Counted from the stretch's first letter, positions 6,911-14,281 are shown. The stretch is 14,952 bases of DNA from Kordiimonadaceae bacterium (GCA_014238195.1 JABABO010000104.1:1-14952); one strand, 5' to 3'. Notes: a model not told the origin generated them from the sequence alone. Made by a program: numbers and translations.

Positions 6911-8014
6911 TTATTCTTGATCCATTAACTGCAAATTTATTAAGTTAGTAACAGCGATTGTGTTTGCCTTGCGTTCTTCTTCACCTGGTGGAATCAATCC
7001 GCGATCCGTTAAGTAACCATACTCCCCCGAAGCCTTATCACTTGTGAACTCCTCAAGATACTCATGGATTCCAGGGACAACACCAACATGGGCTTTTTTT
7101 ACATAGAAAAATAGTGAACGTGAAATAGGATAACGACTTGTAAAAATCGCCTCAAATGATGGATCGTGCGCGGTACCTCCAGATTTTTTCGAAACCTTTG
7201 CGCCTTGAAGCACATTACTATTTTGATCAAGAAAACTAAAACCAAATACGCCGACAGAATCAGGGTTTGCTTGCAATTTCTGCACAATCAGATTGTCATT
7301 TTCACCAGCTTCTATATAAGCGCCATCTTCACTAATACCACGGCATACTGCCTTGTAAGTCTGCTTGTCCTGCTTTTTTAAAGCTTTGTTAGCACTGAAG
7401 GTTTTGCAATCATCCTCAATAGCCAGTTCATTAAAAGCATCACGGGTACCAGATGTGGGGGGCGGGCCTAGAACTCTAATATTCGTGTTAGGTAAACTTG
7501 GGTTAACATCGCGCCAAGTCTTATAAGGATTGTCCATTAGGTTATCTAAGCCGCCTTCAGTATTAGGCGCTGGCACTTTTGCGGCAAGGGCCAGATAGAT
7601 TTCTCTGAGCGACAAGGATATGGGCTGAGCAGATTTATCACGAGCCATCACAATGCCGTCGAATCCAATTTTAATTTCCACGATATCATTGATGCCGTTT
7701 CTTGCACAAAGTTCAACCTCAGACGCTTTGATACGTCGTGATGCGTTCGTTACATCGGGGTGATTTGTTCCAACACCCGCACAAAATAGTTTCAATCCGC
7801 CACCAGACCCTGTTGATTCAACAATCGGTGTTTTAAAATTAGATGTACGACCAAATTCTTCTGCAACAGCTGTTGCAAATGGAAAAACGGTCGAAGAACC
7901 AACGACCCGAATTTGATCACGCGACTGAGCAAATGCGGCAGATGAAATTGCAAATGCGCCTGCAATGATGGCTATAGTGTAGGTTGTGGTTTTAAGTTTT
8001 TTTAACTGCACCAT
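6911..8014 (-). CDS. pstS: Periplasmic phosphate-binding protein PstS
   Basis: A 367-residue protein with a cleavable signal peptide (likely cut after AAFA at about residue 29). Phosphate-binding blocks are clear: VGSSTVFPF near 38-46, ESTGSGGG near 66-73 and PPTSGTRDAF near 184-193. C78 and C103 could form a disulfide. It delivers phosphate to PstC/PstA. The ATG at 8014 has GGAGA upstream, and a Pho box promoter lies at 8145-8176. It is the first gene of the pst part of the operon and is undamaged. The usual receiver PstA is broken, so phosphate capture may no longer lead to import by this system. Confidence 0.95.
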   Translation of the reverse strand: MVQLKKLKTTTYTIAIIAGAFAISSAAFAQSRDQIRVVGSSTVFPFATAVAEEFGRTSNFKTPIVESTGSGGGLKLFCAGVGTNHPDVTNASRRIKASEVELCARNGINDIVEIKIGFDGIVMARDKSAQPISLSLREIYLALAAKVPAPNTEGGLDNLMDNPYKTWRDVNPSLPNTNIRVLGPPPTSGTRDAFNELAIEDDCKTFSANKALKKQDKQTYKAVCRGISEDGAYIEAGENDNLIVQKLQANPDSVGVFGFSFLDQNSNVLQGAKVSKKSGGTAHDPSFEAIFTSRYPISRSLFFYVKKAHVGVVPGIHEYLEEFTSDKASGEYGYLTDRGLIPPGEEERKANTIAVTNLINLQLMDQE

Positions 8015-8144
8015 TAATTTTCTCCGATAAAGCTTCTGTTTTTAGAATAAAAATCACAGTCATTCGGCGTAGGCAATTTATCGACACCAAATGTAGATTA
8101 AGAGGTGTAGGAAGTTTCAACTAACCCCATGTCTGCTTCATGCT

Positions 8145-8176
8145 ATTATCAAGATATTATTACAGTAAAATGACAG
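8145..8176 (-). promoter_or_regulatory. Pho box and -10 element of pstS
   Basis: On the minus strand CTGTCATTTTACTGTAAT (8176-8159) consists of two 7-base half-sites separated by four T/A bases, nearly the classical PhoB-binding consensus. GATAAT (8150-8145) follows after 8 bases, the usual arrangement in which the Pho box replaces the -35 element. The distance to the pstS ATG is about 145 bases. The site should be activated by phosphorylated PhoB, which is frameshifted in this window. Confidence 0.75.
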
Positions 8177-8214
8177 TTGTCTTTTTTAACAAAAGCATCT
8201 GACATCCGATCGCA

Positions 8215-9458
8215 TTATTCTACATTTCTTAAACTAAAAGAAAAAGTGCTCCCTTCCCCAACGGTGCTGCGAATACTCAGGTGGCTATTGTGACGCAGTA
8301 AGATGTGTTTAACAATGGCTAGGCCAAGCCCCGTGCCACCCATCTGGCGGGAACGCGCATTATCAACGCGGTAAAACCTCTCGGTTAGCCTTAAAAGGTG
8401 TTCTTCATCAATGCCAGGCCCTTTGTCTTTTATACTGATTCGTACTTTATTCCCTTGAGCTATTTCTGCATTGATTATCACAGTTGTTTCTGAATGGGCG
8501 TATTTGGCGGCATTTGACAGCAAGTTAACCATGACCTGCATGATTTGATCATAATCGGCTAGAACTCGTGGGGTTGATTCTGGTATAGTATTTTCAAATG
8601 TGATCTTACGGATGTCAGCGATTACCTTCATACTTTGAAGCGTGCTTTCAACTATTTGTTGGAGATTTTGTGGGGTTTTGGGCTTTTTATGGCGTGACAT
8701 TTCAATTTTTGATAAAGAAAGTAAGTCGTCAATTAATCGGGTCATTCGATCTGCTTCGGTTTGCATAATCTTTAAAAACCGCTCCGACGCTTTTATATCG
8801 TCCTTGGCAGGTCCTTGCAGTGTTTCGATAAATCCAAGCAAGGCTGCTAAAGGTGTGCGAAGTTCGTGGCTGGCGTTTGCGATGAAATCAACGCGTATTT
8901 GCTCGGTATTTAAATGCTCAGTAATTTCAGTGAAAAAAGTAAAATATGTGATTGAGAATCACTTGGGTGCGCCTTAGTGTCCTGAATTGTCACATCAAAA
9001 ACACGATTTGCTGCTGTTTCAAAACGGACAACTTGGGCTTTGCGTTTTAAGGCAACTGTATCAATCGCCTTAAGAATATTATTTTGCCGCATATACAGCG
9101 CGATATCTTGATGCAACGCATGCGCACCAACTATATCAGCGGCTTCCTCATTAAAGGCGATAATTTTTCGATTATGATCTAAAAGATAGATGGGAGCTGG
9201 TAATTCACGGATCAGTGCTAACCACGCCTGTGTGATACTGTTCCGTTTCTTTTGGTCATTTAATGTCACAGGGGTTATCTGTGTTTTACTGTCAAATCTC
9301 TGGTTTATAGAATAGTTAAGTCCAGCATTGAAGCCGAGCAAAATAATAGCAAATAAAAGCGAAATATCGCCAAGAATTGTCAAAGAAATTATCACAACAG
9401 AACTCATGATTAAAAGTACCATTGGTGTTTTTTGATATTGGCGTGAGAGAGACATCAT
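8215..9458 (-). pseudogene. phoR: Phosphate regulon sensor kinase PhoR, frameshifted
   Basis: A membrane histidine kinase. The first frame (from 9458) gives two membrane helices at about 11-45 and a PAS domain (LPAPIYLLDHNRKIIAFNEEA), then stops at 8910. The second frame holds the H-box NASHELRTPLAALLGF (His codon at 8866-8868) and the ATPase domain with N-box VMVNLLSNAAKY, G1 DKGPGID, F-box ERFYRVDNARS and G2 GGTGLGLAIVKHI. Both frames join if one base is added to the six-base run at 8933-8938. The corrected gene would be 415 codons, a normal length. As it stands, the sensor part and the kinase part are separate. It lies upstream of pstS in the usual alphaproteobacterial order. A miniature element ends only 23 bases before its start and may have displaced its promoter. 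Confidence 0.85.
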
Positions 9459-9479
9459 TATCTATTCTTCATCTGTAAC

Positions 9480-9585
9480 TATAGCCAAATGCGGTGAATA
9501 TTGGCCACCTTATTTGGCTATAAGTATTTGTGTCGGTTCGACTTACCAATAAATAATGATCTCATTATTTATTGGTCTCGCTATA
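9480..9585 (+). mobile_element. Miniature inverted-repeat element, copy 3 (102 bp plus TA duplications)
   Basis: Element 9482-9583 is flanked by TA at 9480-9481 and 9584-9585. It has the same length and orientation as copy 1 and differs from it at about nine positions. Here the left hairpin is perfect at its base (TATAGCCAAAT with ATTTGGCTATA, counting the flanking TA), and the 28-base palindrome is intact. It fills most of the divergent gap between phoR and the Tat-protein cluster. Confidence 0.85.
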
Positions 9586-9625
9586 ACATTCCTAAAGGTT
9601 CTTAAGGCCATATTTACAATTTACA

Positions 9626-9655
9626 TTGCAATATTGTGACAGGGAATGCCATAAT
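9626..9655 (+). promoter_or_regulatory. Possible promoter of the Tat-protein/PqqD/kinase cluster
   Basis: TTGCAA (9626-9631) and CATAAT (9650-9655) are separated by 18 bases, and each is one or two bases from consensus. The transcript would start at about 9662, downstream of the miniature element and ahead of the preferred start of the first cluster gene. No experimental or comparative support is available. Confidence 0.3.
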
Positions 9656-9724
9656 TATGGTGTTAATAATAAATTTGAACGGATTTTGTTCGATTGTGGG
9701 GTCTTAGGATTTTCAGAGATTTGC

Positions 9725-10474
9725 TTGAAACATGACAATCACATAACGGGTTTAAACTCAGCACTAAAAACAACCGAAAAGCACAGTGCTTATCATCGCA
9801 CTCTGGCGTCCCGCCGCAAACTATTAAGCATGGGGGCCGCGGGCTTACCTATGGTATTGACACTGAGTTCATCTGCCCGTGCGAATTTAGTGTCCCAATT
9901 ATCATGTGTTTTTACCATATCTGGGGGTATTGCTTTTTTGGTTAACAAAAACGGTAAGGTATGGATGGCAAATCGGACATGGACAAGTGTCCCGCCGATT
10001 ACCCGAGATATATACCGAGACATGAAATCTGATGCCATATATTCAAGTGGGGGATTAGCACCCTCATCGATGCGGCCATCGGGTGTCTGTGATTATGGCC
10101 CTGATCTTAGAAGTGCATGTGAAGATTATAATTATGCTACGACAGGTAATAGTGATACGCCGCTCAAATGCACTAAATGGAGCATTCGTCGTCTTGAACG
10201 TGAAATGGAAGCTGTGGGTGCACTGCCATCGGGATATGTAAAATTGGATGACCGAACATTTGAGTGTAAATATTCGATTTATCTCATCCCTAATACGCTT
10301 CAGGTCCCTGCTAATAGCATGATAAATGGCAATGAGACAAACTGGTCATATTCCAACGATGCTGCAGGGCTTTATACCAAGCTAGGTGTGAAATTGGCCA
10401 ATCAAGGGCACACAACAGGTTTTCCAGGTATTAGCTGTTTAATTTCGGTTATTAACTATTTTAATACTTTATAA
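9725..10474 (+). CDS. Tat-type exported cysteine-containing protein 1 (unknown family, paralogue of next gene)
   Basis: No ATG lies in frame before the signal. The frame is open from about 9608; TTG at 9725 with AGAG upstream is preferred because it gives an N-terminal length like that of the paralogue, and TTG at 9626 is the alternative. A twin-arginine signal, SRRKLLSMGAAG, is followed by a short hydrophobic stretch ending SSSARA, so export as a folded protein is likely. The mature part has six cysteines. It shares with the next gene the QL-x-C-x-F start, VPP(I/L)T, P-x-x-x-CD, the (F/Y)EC block and the C-terminus TTGxxGISCxxSVxxYFxxL. The insert between the third and fourth shared blocks is basic and hydrophilic (WSIRRLEREME). 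The function is unknown. It is the first gene of the cluster with PqqD-like, HPr-kinase-like and nucleotidyltransferase genes and may be their substrate. Confidence 0.7.
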   Translation: MKHDNHITGLNSALKTTEKHSAYHRTLASRRKLLSMGAAGLPMVLTLSSSARANLVSQLSCVFTISGGIAFLVNKNGKVWMANRTWTSVPPITRDIYRDMKSDAIYSSGGLAPSSMRPSGVCDYGPDLRSACEDYNYATTGNSDTPLKCTKWSIRRLEREMEAVGALPSGYVKLDDRTFECKYSIYLIPNTLQVPANSMINGNETNWSYSNDAAGLYTKLGVKLANQGHTTGFPGISCLISVINYFNTL

Positions 10475-10528
10475 ACTTAATATTGCTTAAAGACTTTAAA
10501 AAATAATGTGAAAATTGTTATTTTTATG

Positions 10529-10534
10529 TATAAT
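10529..10534 (+). promoter_or_regulatory. Possible -10 box ahead of the second Tat protein gene
   Basis: A perfect TATAAT lies about 70 bases before the ATG at 10603, preceded by an AT-rich run. No convincing -35 hexamer occurs at the right distance, so this is only a possible internal promoter in the 120-base gap between the two paralogues. Confidence 0.25.
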
Positions 10535-10602
10535 GCTCGTGTTTGGGGCATTGGTTGATCGCTTAACAAGTCTTTCAACGTTGATAAATGTAAAGTGTGT
10601 TT

Positions 10603-11250
10603 ATGACTGAGAACCAAATAAATAATCAGCAAAACGACCCTAATCATATGATTCAGCGGCGTAATGTCATTAAAATGGCAGCCGCAGGAATGCCGATGGT
10701 TATGACAATGCGCGCGTCAGCTTCGGTGCAGATTTCACAGTTACAATGTGATTTTCAAATCCCAAATGACCTTGTGATTCTTGTCAATGAATGGGGAGGT
10801 GTTTGGATTAATAATTTAAGTTGGTCATCTGTGCCGCCGCTAACACAAGAAGTGATAGATGACTTGAAAAACAATGCATTTTTTGATGCAACGGCGCATG
10901 CGCCAGCACGGTTCCGCCCTGAAAACACCTGTGATGATACGATTGATGTCTCTGGCGACGATGATGACGACGATGAATGCGGCGGGAAAAAAGGCAAAGA
11001 TGACGACGATGATGACTGTGAAGAGGAAGAACCAACATACGAATGCCAGTACAATGTTTTTCTGGTGAATAGCCAAACATTATCCATAACTGATTTCGTT
11101 AATTCGGGTGGTGATGGTTGGGACATTGGTCAGGGTGTGCAAGGTTTATATGTGGGGATTGTCCGCCGACAGGTTTTGAATGGTAATACCACTGGATTGG
11201 CGGGTATAAGCTGTGTACATTCTGTGGTGACATATTTTGATAATTTATAA
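10603..11250 (+). CDS. Tat-type exported acidic cysteine-containing protein 2 (unknown family)
   Basis: ATG 10603 gives 215 residues; a GTG two codons earlier is possible. QRRNVIKMAAAGMPMVMTMR is a twin-arginine-type signal closely related to that of the preceding protein. The mature part has six cysteines. The first two are 61 residues apart, exactly as in protein 1, and the C-terminus carries the same GISC and YF block. Between the second and fifth cysteines lies a highly acidic stretch with two runs of six aspartates around ECGGKKGK, then CEEEE, encoded by GAT/GAC repeats at about 10957-11030. Such runs can bind divalent cations or act as a flexible linker. No known family was recognised. 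Tandem duplication with divergence of the middle part explains its relation to the previous gene. Confidence 0.75.
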   Translation: MTENQINNQQNDPNHMIQRRNVIKMAAAGMPMVMTMRASASVQISQLQCDFQIPNDLVILVNEWGGVWINNLSWSSVPPLTQEVIDDLKNNAFFDATAHAPARFRPENTCDDTIDVSGDDDDDDECGGKKGKDDDDDDCEEEEPTYECQYNVFLVNSQTLSITDFVNSGGDGWDIGQGVQGLYVGIVRRQVLNGNTTGLAGISCVHSVVTYFDNL

Positions 11251-11282
11251 TGCCCTTCTGGTACCGCTAATAGGCATATTAC

Positions 11283-11615
11283 ATGAACCAATCACTTGAA
11301 CAAAATGATGCGATTTGGATAGCAGCATCCAAGGACATGTTAATCAATCATTTTGGCGAGGTCTCATTCGCCTTTCACCGCATCTCAGGTGATACTCATA
11401 TGCTGAATTTTTTATCCCGTTCGATCTTAGACCGCTTAATTGATACACCAACACCTGCGCATGAAATTGTCGATAAAACCCCAGAACATGTTGGTCTAAC
11501 GTGGAATGACTGCCCATTGCCAGTTGTCTTGAAAACTTTCAAAGAACTGAGTGACACAGGTTTGATTAAAGAAATTCCTGACGCTATAAATACTAGGACG
11601 AGAGTACGTGCCTGA
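11283..11615 (+). CDS. PqqD-like peptide-binding protein (HPr-rel-A system type)
   Basis: A 110-residue cytoplasmic protein with the small winged-helix layout of PqqD/RiPP recognition elements: a W at 12, beta-strand residues to about 44, the helix LNFLSRSILDRL, and a C-terminal helix ending ELSDTGLI at about 88-95. PqqD-type domains bind the leader or signal part of precursor peptides and present them to modifying enzymes. Here the likely partners are the kinase-like protein, whose GTG start overlaps this gene by eight bases, and the two Tat-signal proteins just upstream. The family assignment rests on overall pattern and context rather than a diagnostic residue. There is no radical SAM, cyclase or protease gene nearby. 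Confidence 0.65.
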   Translation: MNQSLEQNDAIWIAASKDMLINHFGEVSFAFHRISGDTHMLNFLSRSILDRLIDTPTPAHEIVDKTPEHVGLTWNDCPLPVVLKTFKELSDTGLIKEIPDAINTRTRVRA

Positions 11616-12558
11616 TTATTATCCCCTGAGTGAAATTTCAGACCGTCACATTATTGATAGTTTAACTGCTGATAGACTAAGTATGCACTTAGGCCCTTTT
11701 GTAATAGGCCTGCAAGCGCGTTATAACCAGCATTCCATAAAAACACATATTCTTCCACACTTGCGTCGATGCTATAAAACTGTGAATTTTAGCACGCAAG
11801 CAGGTGTTTTAACCGACAGTCAAGTCAGTCTTCGTGCGCCAAATATTTTGCGTCAGTTTATCAGACCACAAATTATCCCAGACCCTGGATTTGAATTTCC
11901 TGCATTACCCTTGCCGCTGCATATGGCACCGCTTGCCTTGGAAATGGGGCTAAATCTAACAATAGCCTTGCAGATGTTTCGATTTCTTATCATCCATGGC
12001 GGTGTTGTTGCTGGTGATGATGGCGGTATTATTATTTCGGCGGAATCGGGTGGGGGTAAAAGCTCCTTAACCGCTGCACTGATGCAGCAGGGGTATAGGC
12101 TCCTTTCCGACGAATTTACTATCATTGACCCTGAAACTTGTGAACTGGTTGCTTATCCGCGACCTGTATCTTTGAAGAACGAATCGATTGATGCGGTGAA
12201 ATCATTTGCTGGCGAGCATACTATAAGCCCAGTATTGACCAATACACCGAAAGGCTCAATTGCCTACAGATATGCGCGGCCAAGCGATATAGATCAACAT
12301 CAAATCCGTGCAAAGCCTAAGCTCATTATATTTCCAACGTTTAAATCCAAGGCTTTACCAAAGGCCAAGCTGGTTGAGAGCGCAGATGCGATTGTGCGTT
12401 TAATTCCCAGCTCCACAAACTATCAAGCTTTAGGTGAGGCAGGGTATAAAGTCATGATGCATCTTGGAACGCATATAAAAGCTTATGAAATTACATATGG
12501 TTCTACGGAGGCGAGTTTACAGTTAATACACGATATATTGGCGGGCCAGATAGAATGA
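11608..12558 (+). CDS. HPr kinase-related protein (HprK-related kinase A type)
   Basis: A 316-residue protein. The C-terminal half matches the HPr kinase/phosphorylase fold: an HGG segment at 130-132, a Walker A P-loop AESGGGKSSL at 145-154, LLSDEF at 165-170 in the place of the acidic Mg-binding/catalytic motif, and PRPVSLK at 185-191. The N-terminal ~100 residues are not HprK-like and may recognise the substrate. Classical HprK phosphorylates a serine on the PTS protein HPr; relatives in some lasso-peptide clusters phosphorylate a precursor serine. No PTS genes are nearby. The start is GTG 11608, preceded by AGGACGAG and overlapping the PqqD-like gene, and the stop overlaps the next ATG (ATGA), so the three genes are translationally coupled. 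The substrate is unknown; the upstream Tat proteins are the natural candidates. Confidence 0.8.
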   Translation: MPDYYPLSEISDRHIIDSLTADRLSMHLGPFVIGLQARYNQHSIKTHILPHLRRCYKTVNFSTQAGVLTDSQVSLRAPNILRQFIRPQIIPDPGFEFPALPLPLHMAPLALEMGLNLTIALQMFRFLIIHGGVVAGDDGGIIISAESGGGKSSLTAALMQQGYRLLSDEFTIIDPETCELVAYPRPVSLKNESIDAVKSFAGEHTISPVLTNTPKGSIAYRYARPSDIDQHQIRAKPKLIIFPTFKSKALPKAKLVESADAIVRLIPSSTNYQALGEAGYKVMMHLGTHIKAYEITYGSTEASLQLIHDILAGQIE

Positions 12559-13577
12559 ACCAACAATATTTGCAGATGATTGTGGGTTTGAAACCCTTAC
12601 CAAGCGAACCAGCGGCGTTAAAATCACTTATCGAATATGCCAAGAAGCAACATGTTCTAGGTCAAATGGCACATGTTTGGCGCGATAAGGGGAGCGGTAA
12701 GTTAGAAGAAATATTCGCAAATGCTATCATTCAAACAGCCGCAGATCATCGGCAAATGATTTATGAGCGCAACCGTGTTGAAGTGGCGTTACAGGGTTCT
12801 GATATTACACCAATTATACTAAAGGGTGGTGCCTACGTAAATTTGGAATTACGAGCCTCAATGGGGCGCAGAGTAAGCGACCTTGATATATTAGTGCCTT
12901 ATAACCGCATAAAAACCACAGCGAAGTATCTTGAAAAAGCAGGCTGGGAAACCGATGCAAGTGTCAATAATAATTATGATAAAGCCTTTTATAGAAAATG
13001 GAGCCATGAACTGCCCCCAATGCGTCATAAATCACGGGGGACAATTCTGGATATTCATCACCGCCTAGAAAGCCATGCTGCTAAAATATCTCTTAATCAT
13101 GAAAAAATGATGGCAGATGCTAGTATGCTTGATGGGGGCCGTTCAAAAACTTTTACAGCAATTGATCTTTTTATACACTCAGCCAGTCATGCTTTTAGTG
13201 ACGGGGAATTTGCCACACCTGCTAGAAGCTTGATTGAATTATACTATTTATATCAAAACTTAAACCCTGAACAGCGGCGGGCTTTGATTTCACGGGCCAT
13301 TGATGTCGGGGGACTTTACCCTGTACAAATAAGCCTGTGGGCCTTAGCGCGATATTTTGGTTTAGAGTGTCTTAAAAGTGATCAAAAAGTTGGGCTTTTA
13401 GTTGGCTTTGCCATACGGGTGGTTGTTGACGACAGCCGTTTGAAAAATTTAGGTCTGTTCATGTTGTATGTACGCGGTCATTATATGCGGATGCCGCTAA
13501 AATATTTGATACCGCATTTTGTGCGCAAGCTATTTATTCGACAGAAAAAGCCACATGTTTTGGAATTTCTGAAATAG
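12555..13577 (+). CDS. Nucleotidyltransferase-family protein
   Basis: A 340-residue protein of the uncharacterised nucleotidyltransferase type (NTP_transf_5-like). Visible motifs are LKGGAYV at 89-95, the active-site-like RRVSDLDILV at 105-114 with two acidic residues for Mg-nucleotide binding, the second block ILDIHHRL at 164-171 with another acidic residue, and FIHSASHAF at 206-214. These proteins are presumed to transfer a nucleotidyl group. They recur beside kinase and PqqD-like genes, including some lasso-peptide clusters, but the reaction is unproven. The ATG overlaps the kinase stop by four bases. The C-terminal half is helical and basic (YVRGHYMRMPLKYL, FVRKLFIRQKK). The last 44 bases overlap the 3' end of gph on the other strand. 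Confidence 0.75.
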   Translation: MNQQYLQMIVGLKPLPSEPAALKSLIEYAKKQHVLGQMAHVWRDKGSGKLEEIFANAIIQTAADHRQMIYERNRVEVALQGSDITPIILKGGAYVNLELRASMGRRVSDLDILVPYNRIKTTAKYLEKAGWETDASVNNNYDKAFYRKWSHELPPMRHKSRGTILDIHHRLESHAAKISLNHEKMMADASMLDGGRSKTFTAIDLFIHSASHAFSDGEFATPARSLIELYYLYQNLNPEQRRALISRAIDVGGLYPVQISLWALARYFGLECLKSDQKVGLLVGFAIRVVVDDSRLKNLGLFMLYVRGHYMRMPLKYLIPHFVRKLFIRQKKPHVLEFLK

Positions 13578-14223
13578 CATCAACAAGTTTTGTCGCCCCA
13601 AGCGTTTCAATAGGGACATCAGAATAGCCATAAGTGACACCAATGCTACTTATATTCGCATTGATGGCGCCCTGTATATCACTGACACTATCCCCGATCA
13701 TGACAACAGGGCCGTCACCTGTAAGCCTTGATGCAGTTTCCAAAATATGGCGCGGGTCTGGCTTTTTATAGGGTAGGCTATCCCCCCCACTAATAATCGG
13801 GAAATATTGAATTATCTCAAGCTCAGTTAACAGTTTACGGGCTAAATACTCAGGTTTATTGGTGCAAATAGCGATTTCAAAGCCTAAAGATTTTAGATGT
13901 AAGACTGTTTCAAGCATCTGGGGGTAGGGTTTGCTATGTATGGCTATATGCGTTTCATAATGTGCTAAAAAAGCTGGAATCAGAGTATCAATATCAGGAT
14001 TGTTGTTGTGATTCTTTAAGCCATACTTCATTATGGCGGCAGCGCCTAGGCCAACCATATGTCCAACATCTGTAACACGCATCAATGGTAGCCCAATATC
14101 TGAAAAAATACGGTTAGCGGCGGCAACAAGATCAGCAGCCGTATCAACAAGGGTACCATCCAAGTCAAAGATAAGTTTTTGAGCAGGCAGTTTATTGTCA
14201 GGTGTTTTCATTTCAGAACTCAT
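13534..14223 (-). CDS. gph: Phosphoglycolate phosphatase (HAD family)
   Basis: A HAD-superfamily hydrolase of about 229 residues from ATG 14223 (a TTG three codons earlier is possible). HAD motifs are motif I FDLDGTLVDT with the nucleophile and acid aspartates, motif II ICTNKP, motif III lysine in YKKPDP, and motif IV GDSVSD. The cap domain lies between motifs I and II. It likely converts 2-phosphoglycolate, formed in DNA repair or oxygenase side reactions, to glycolate. Related HAD phosphatases cannot be excluded on motifs alone, but length and the alphaproteobacterial pattern fit Gph. It follows prmA by about 58 bases on the same strand. Its 3' end overlaps the nucleotidyltransferase gene tail to tail. 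Confidence 0.85.
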   Translation of the reverse strand: MSSEMKTPDNKLPAQKLIFDLDGTLVDTAADLVAAANRIFSDIGLPLMRVTDVGHMVGLGAAAIMKYGLKNHNNNPDIDTLIPAFLAHYETHIAIHSKPYPQMLETVLHLKSLGFEIAICTNKPEYLARKLLTELEIIQYFPIISGGDSLPYKKPDPRHILETASRLTGDGPVVMIGDSVSDIQGAINANISSIGVTYGYSDVPIETLGATKLVDAISEIPKHVAFSVE

Positions 14224-14281
14224 ATTGATCAATTGGGTGGATTTTCATTGTAAGTTTTTGTTTCCATTGGTGCAATTCAGC

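Noticed and set aside
1567..9585. CRISPR array from the repeated palindromes
   Set aside because: The three copies are kilobases apart, have TA duplications and lack regular spacers.
10755..11126. Serine-, histidine- or phenylalanine-rich frames opposite the second Tat protein
   Set aside because: They mirror the GAT/GAC repeat coding for Asp on the plus strand and have no start signals.
9725..13577. Lasso-peptide or PQQ biosynthesis cluster
   Set aside because: There is no macrolactam synthetase, leader peptidase, radical SAM enzyme or short precursor peptide; only the PqqD-like, kinase-like and nucleotidyltransferase parts are shared.
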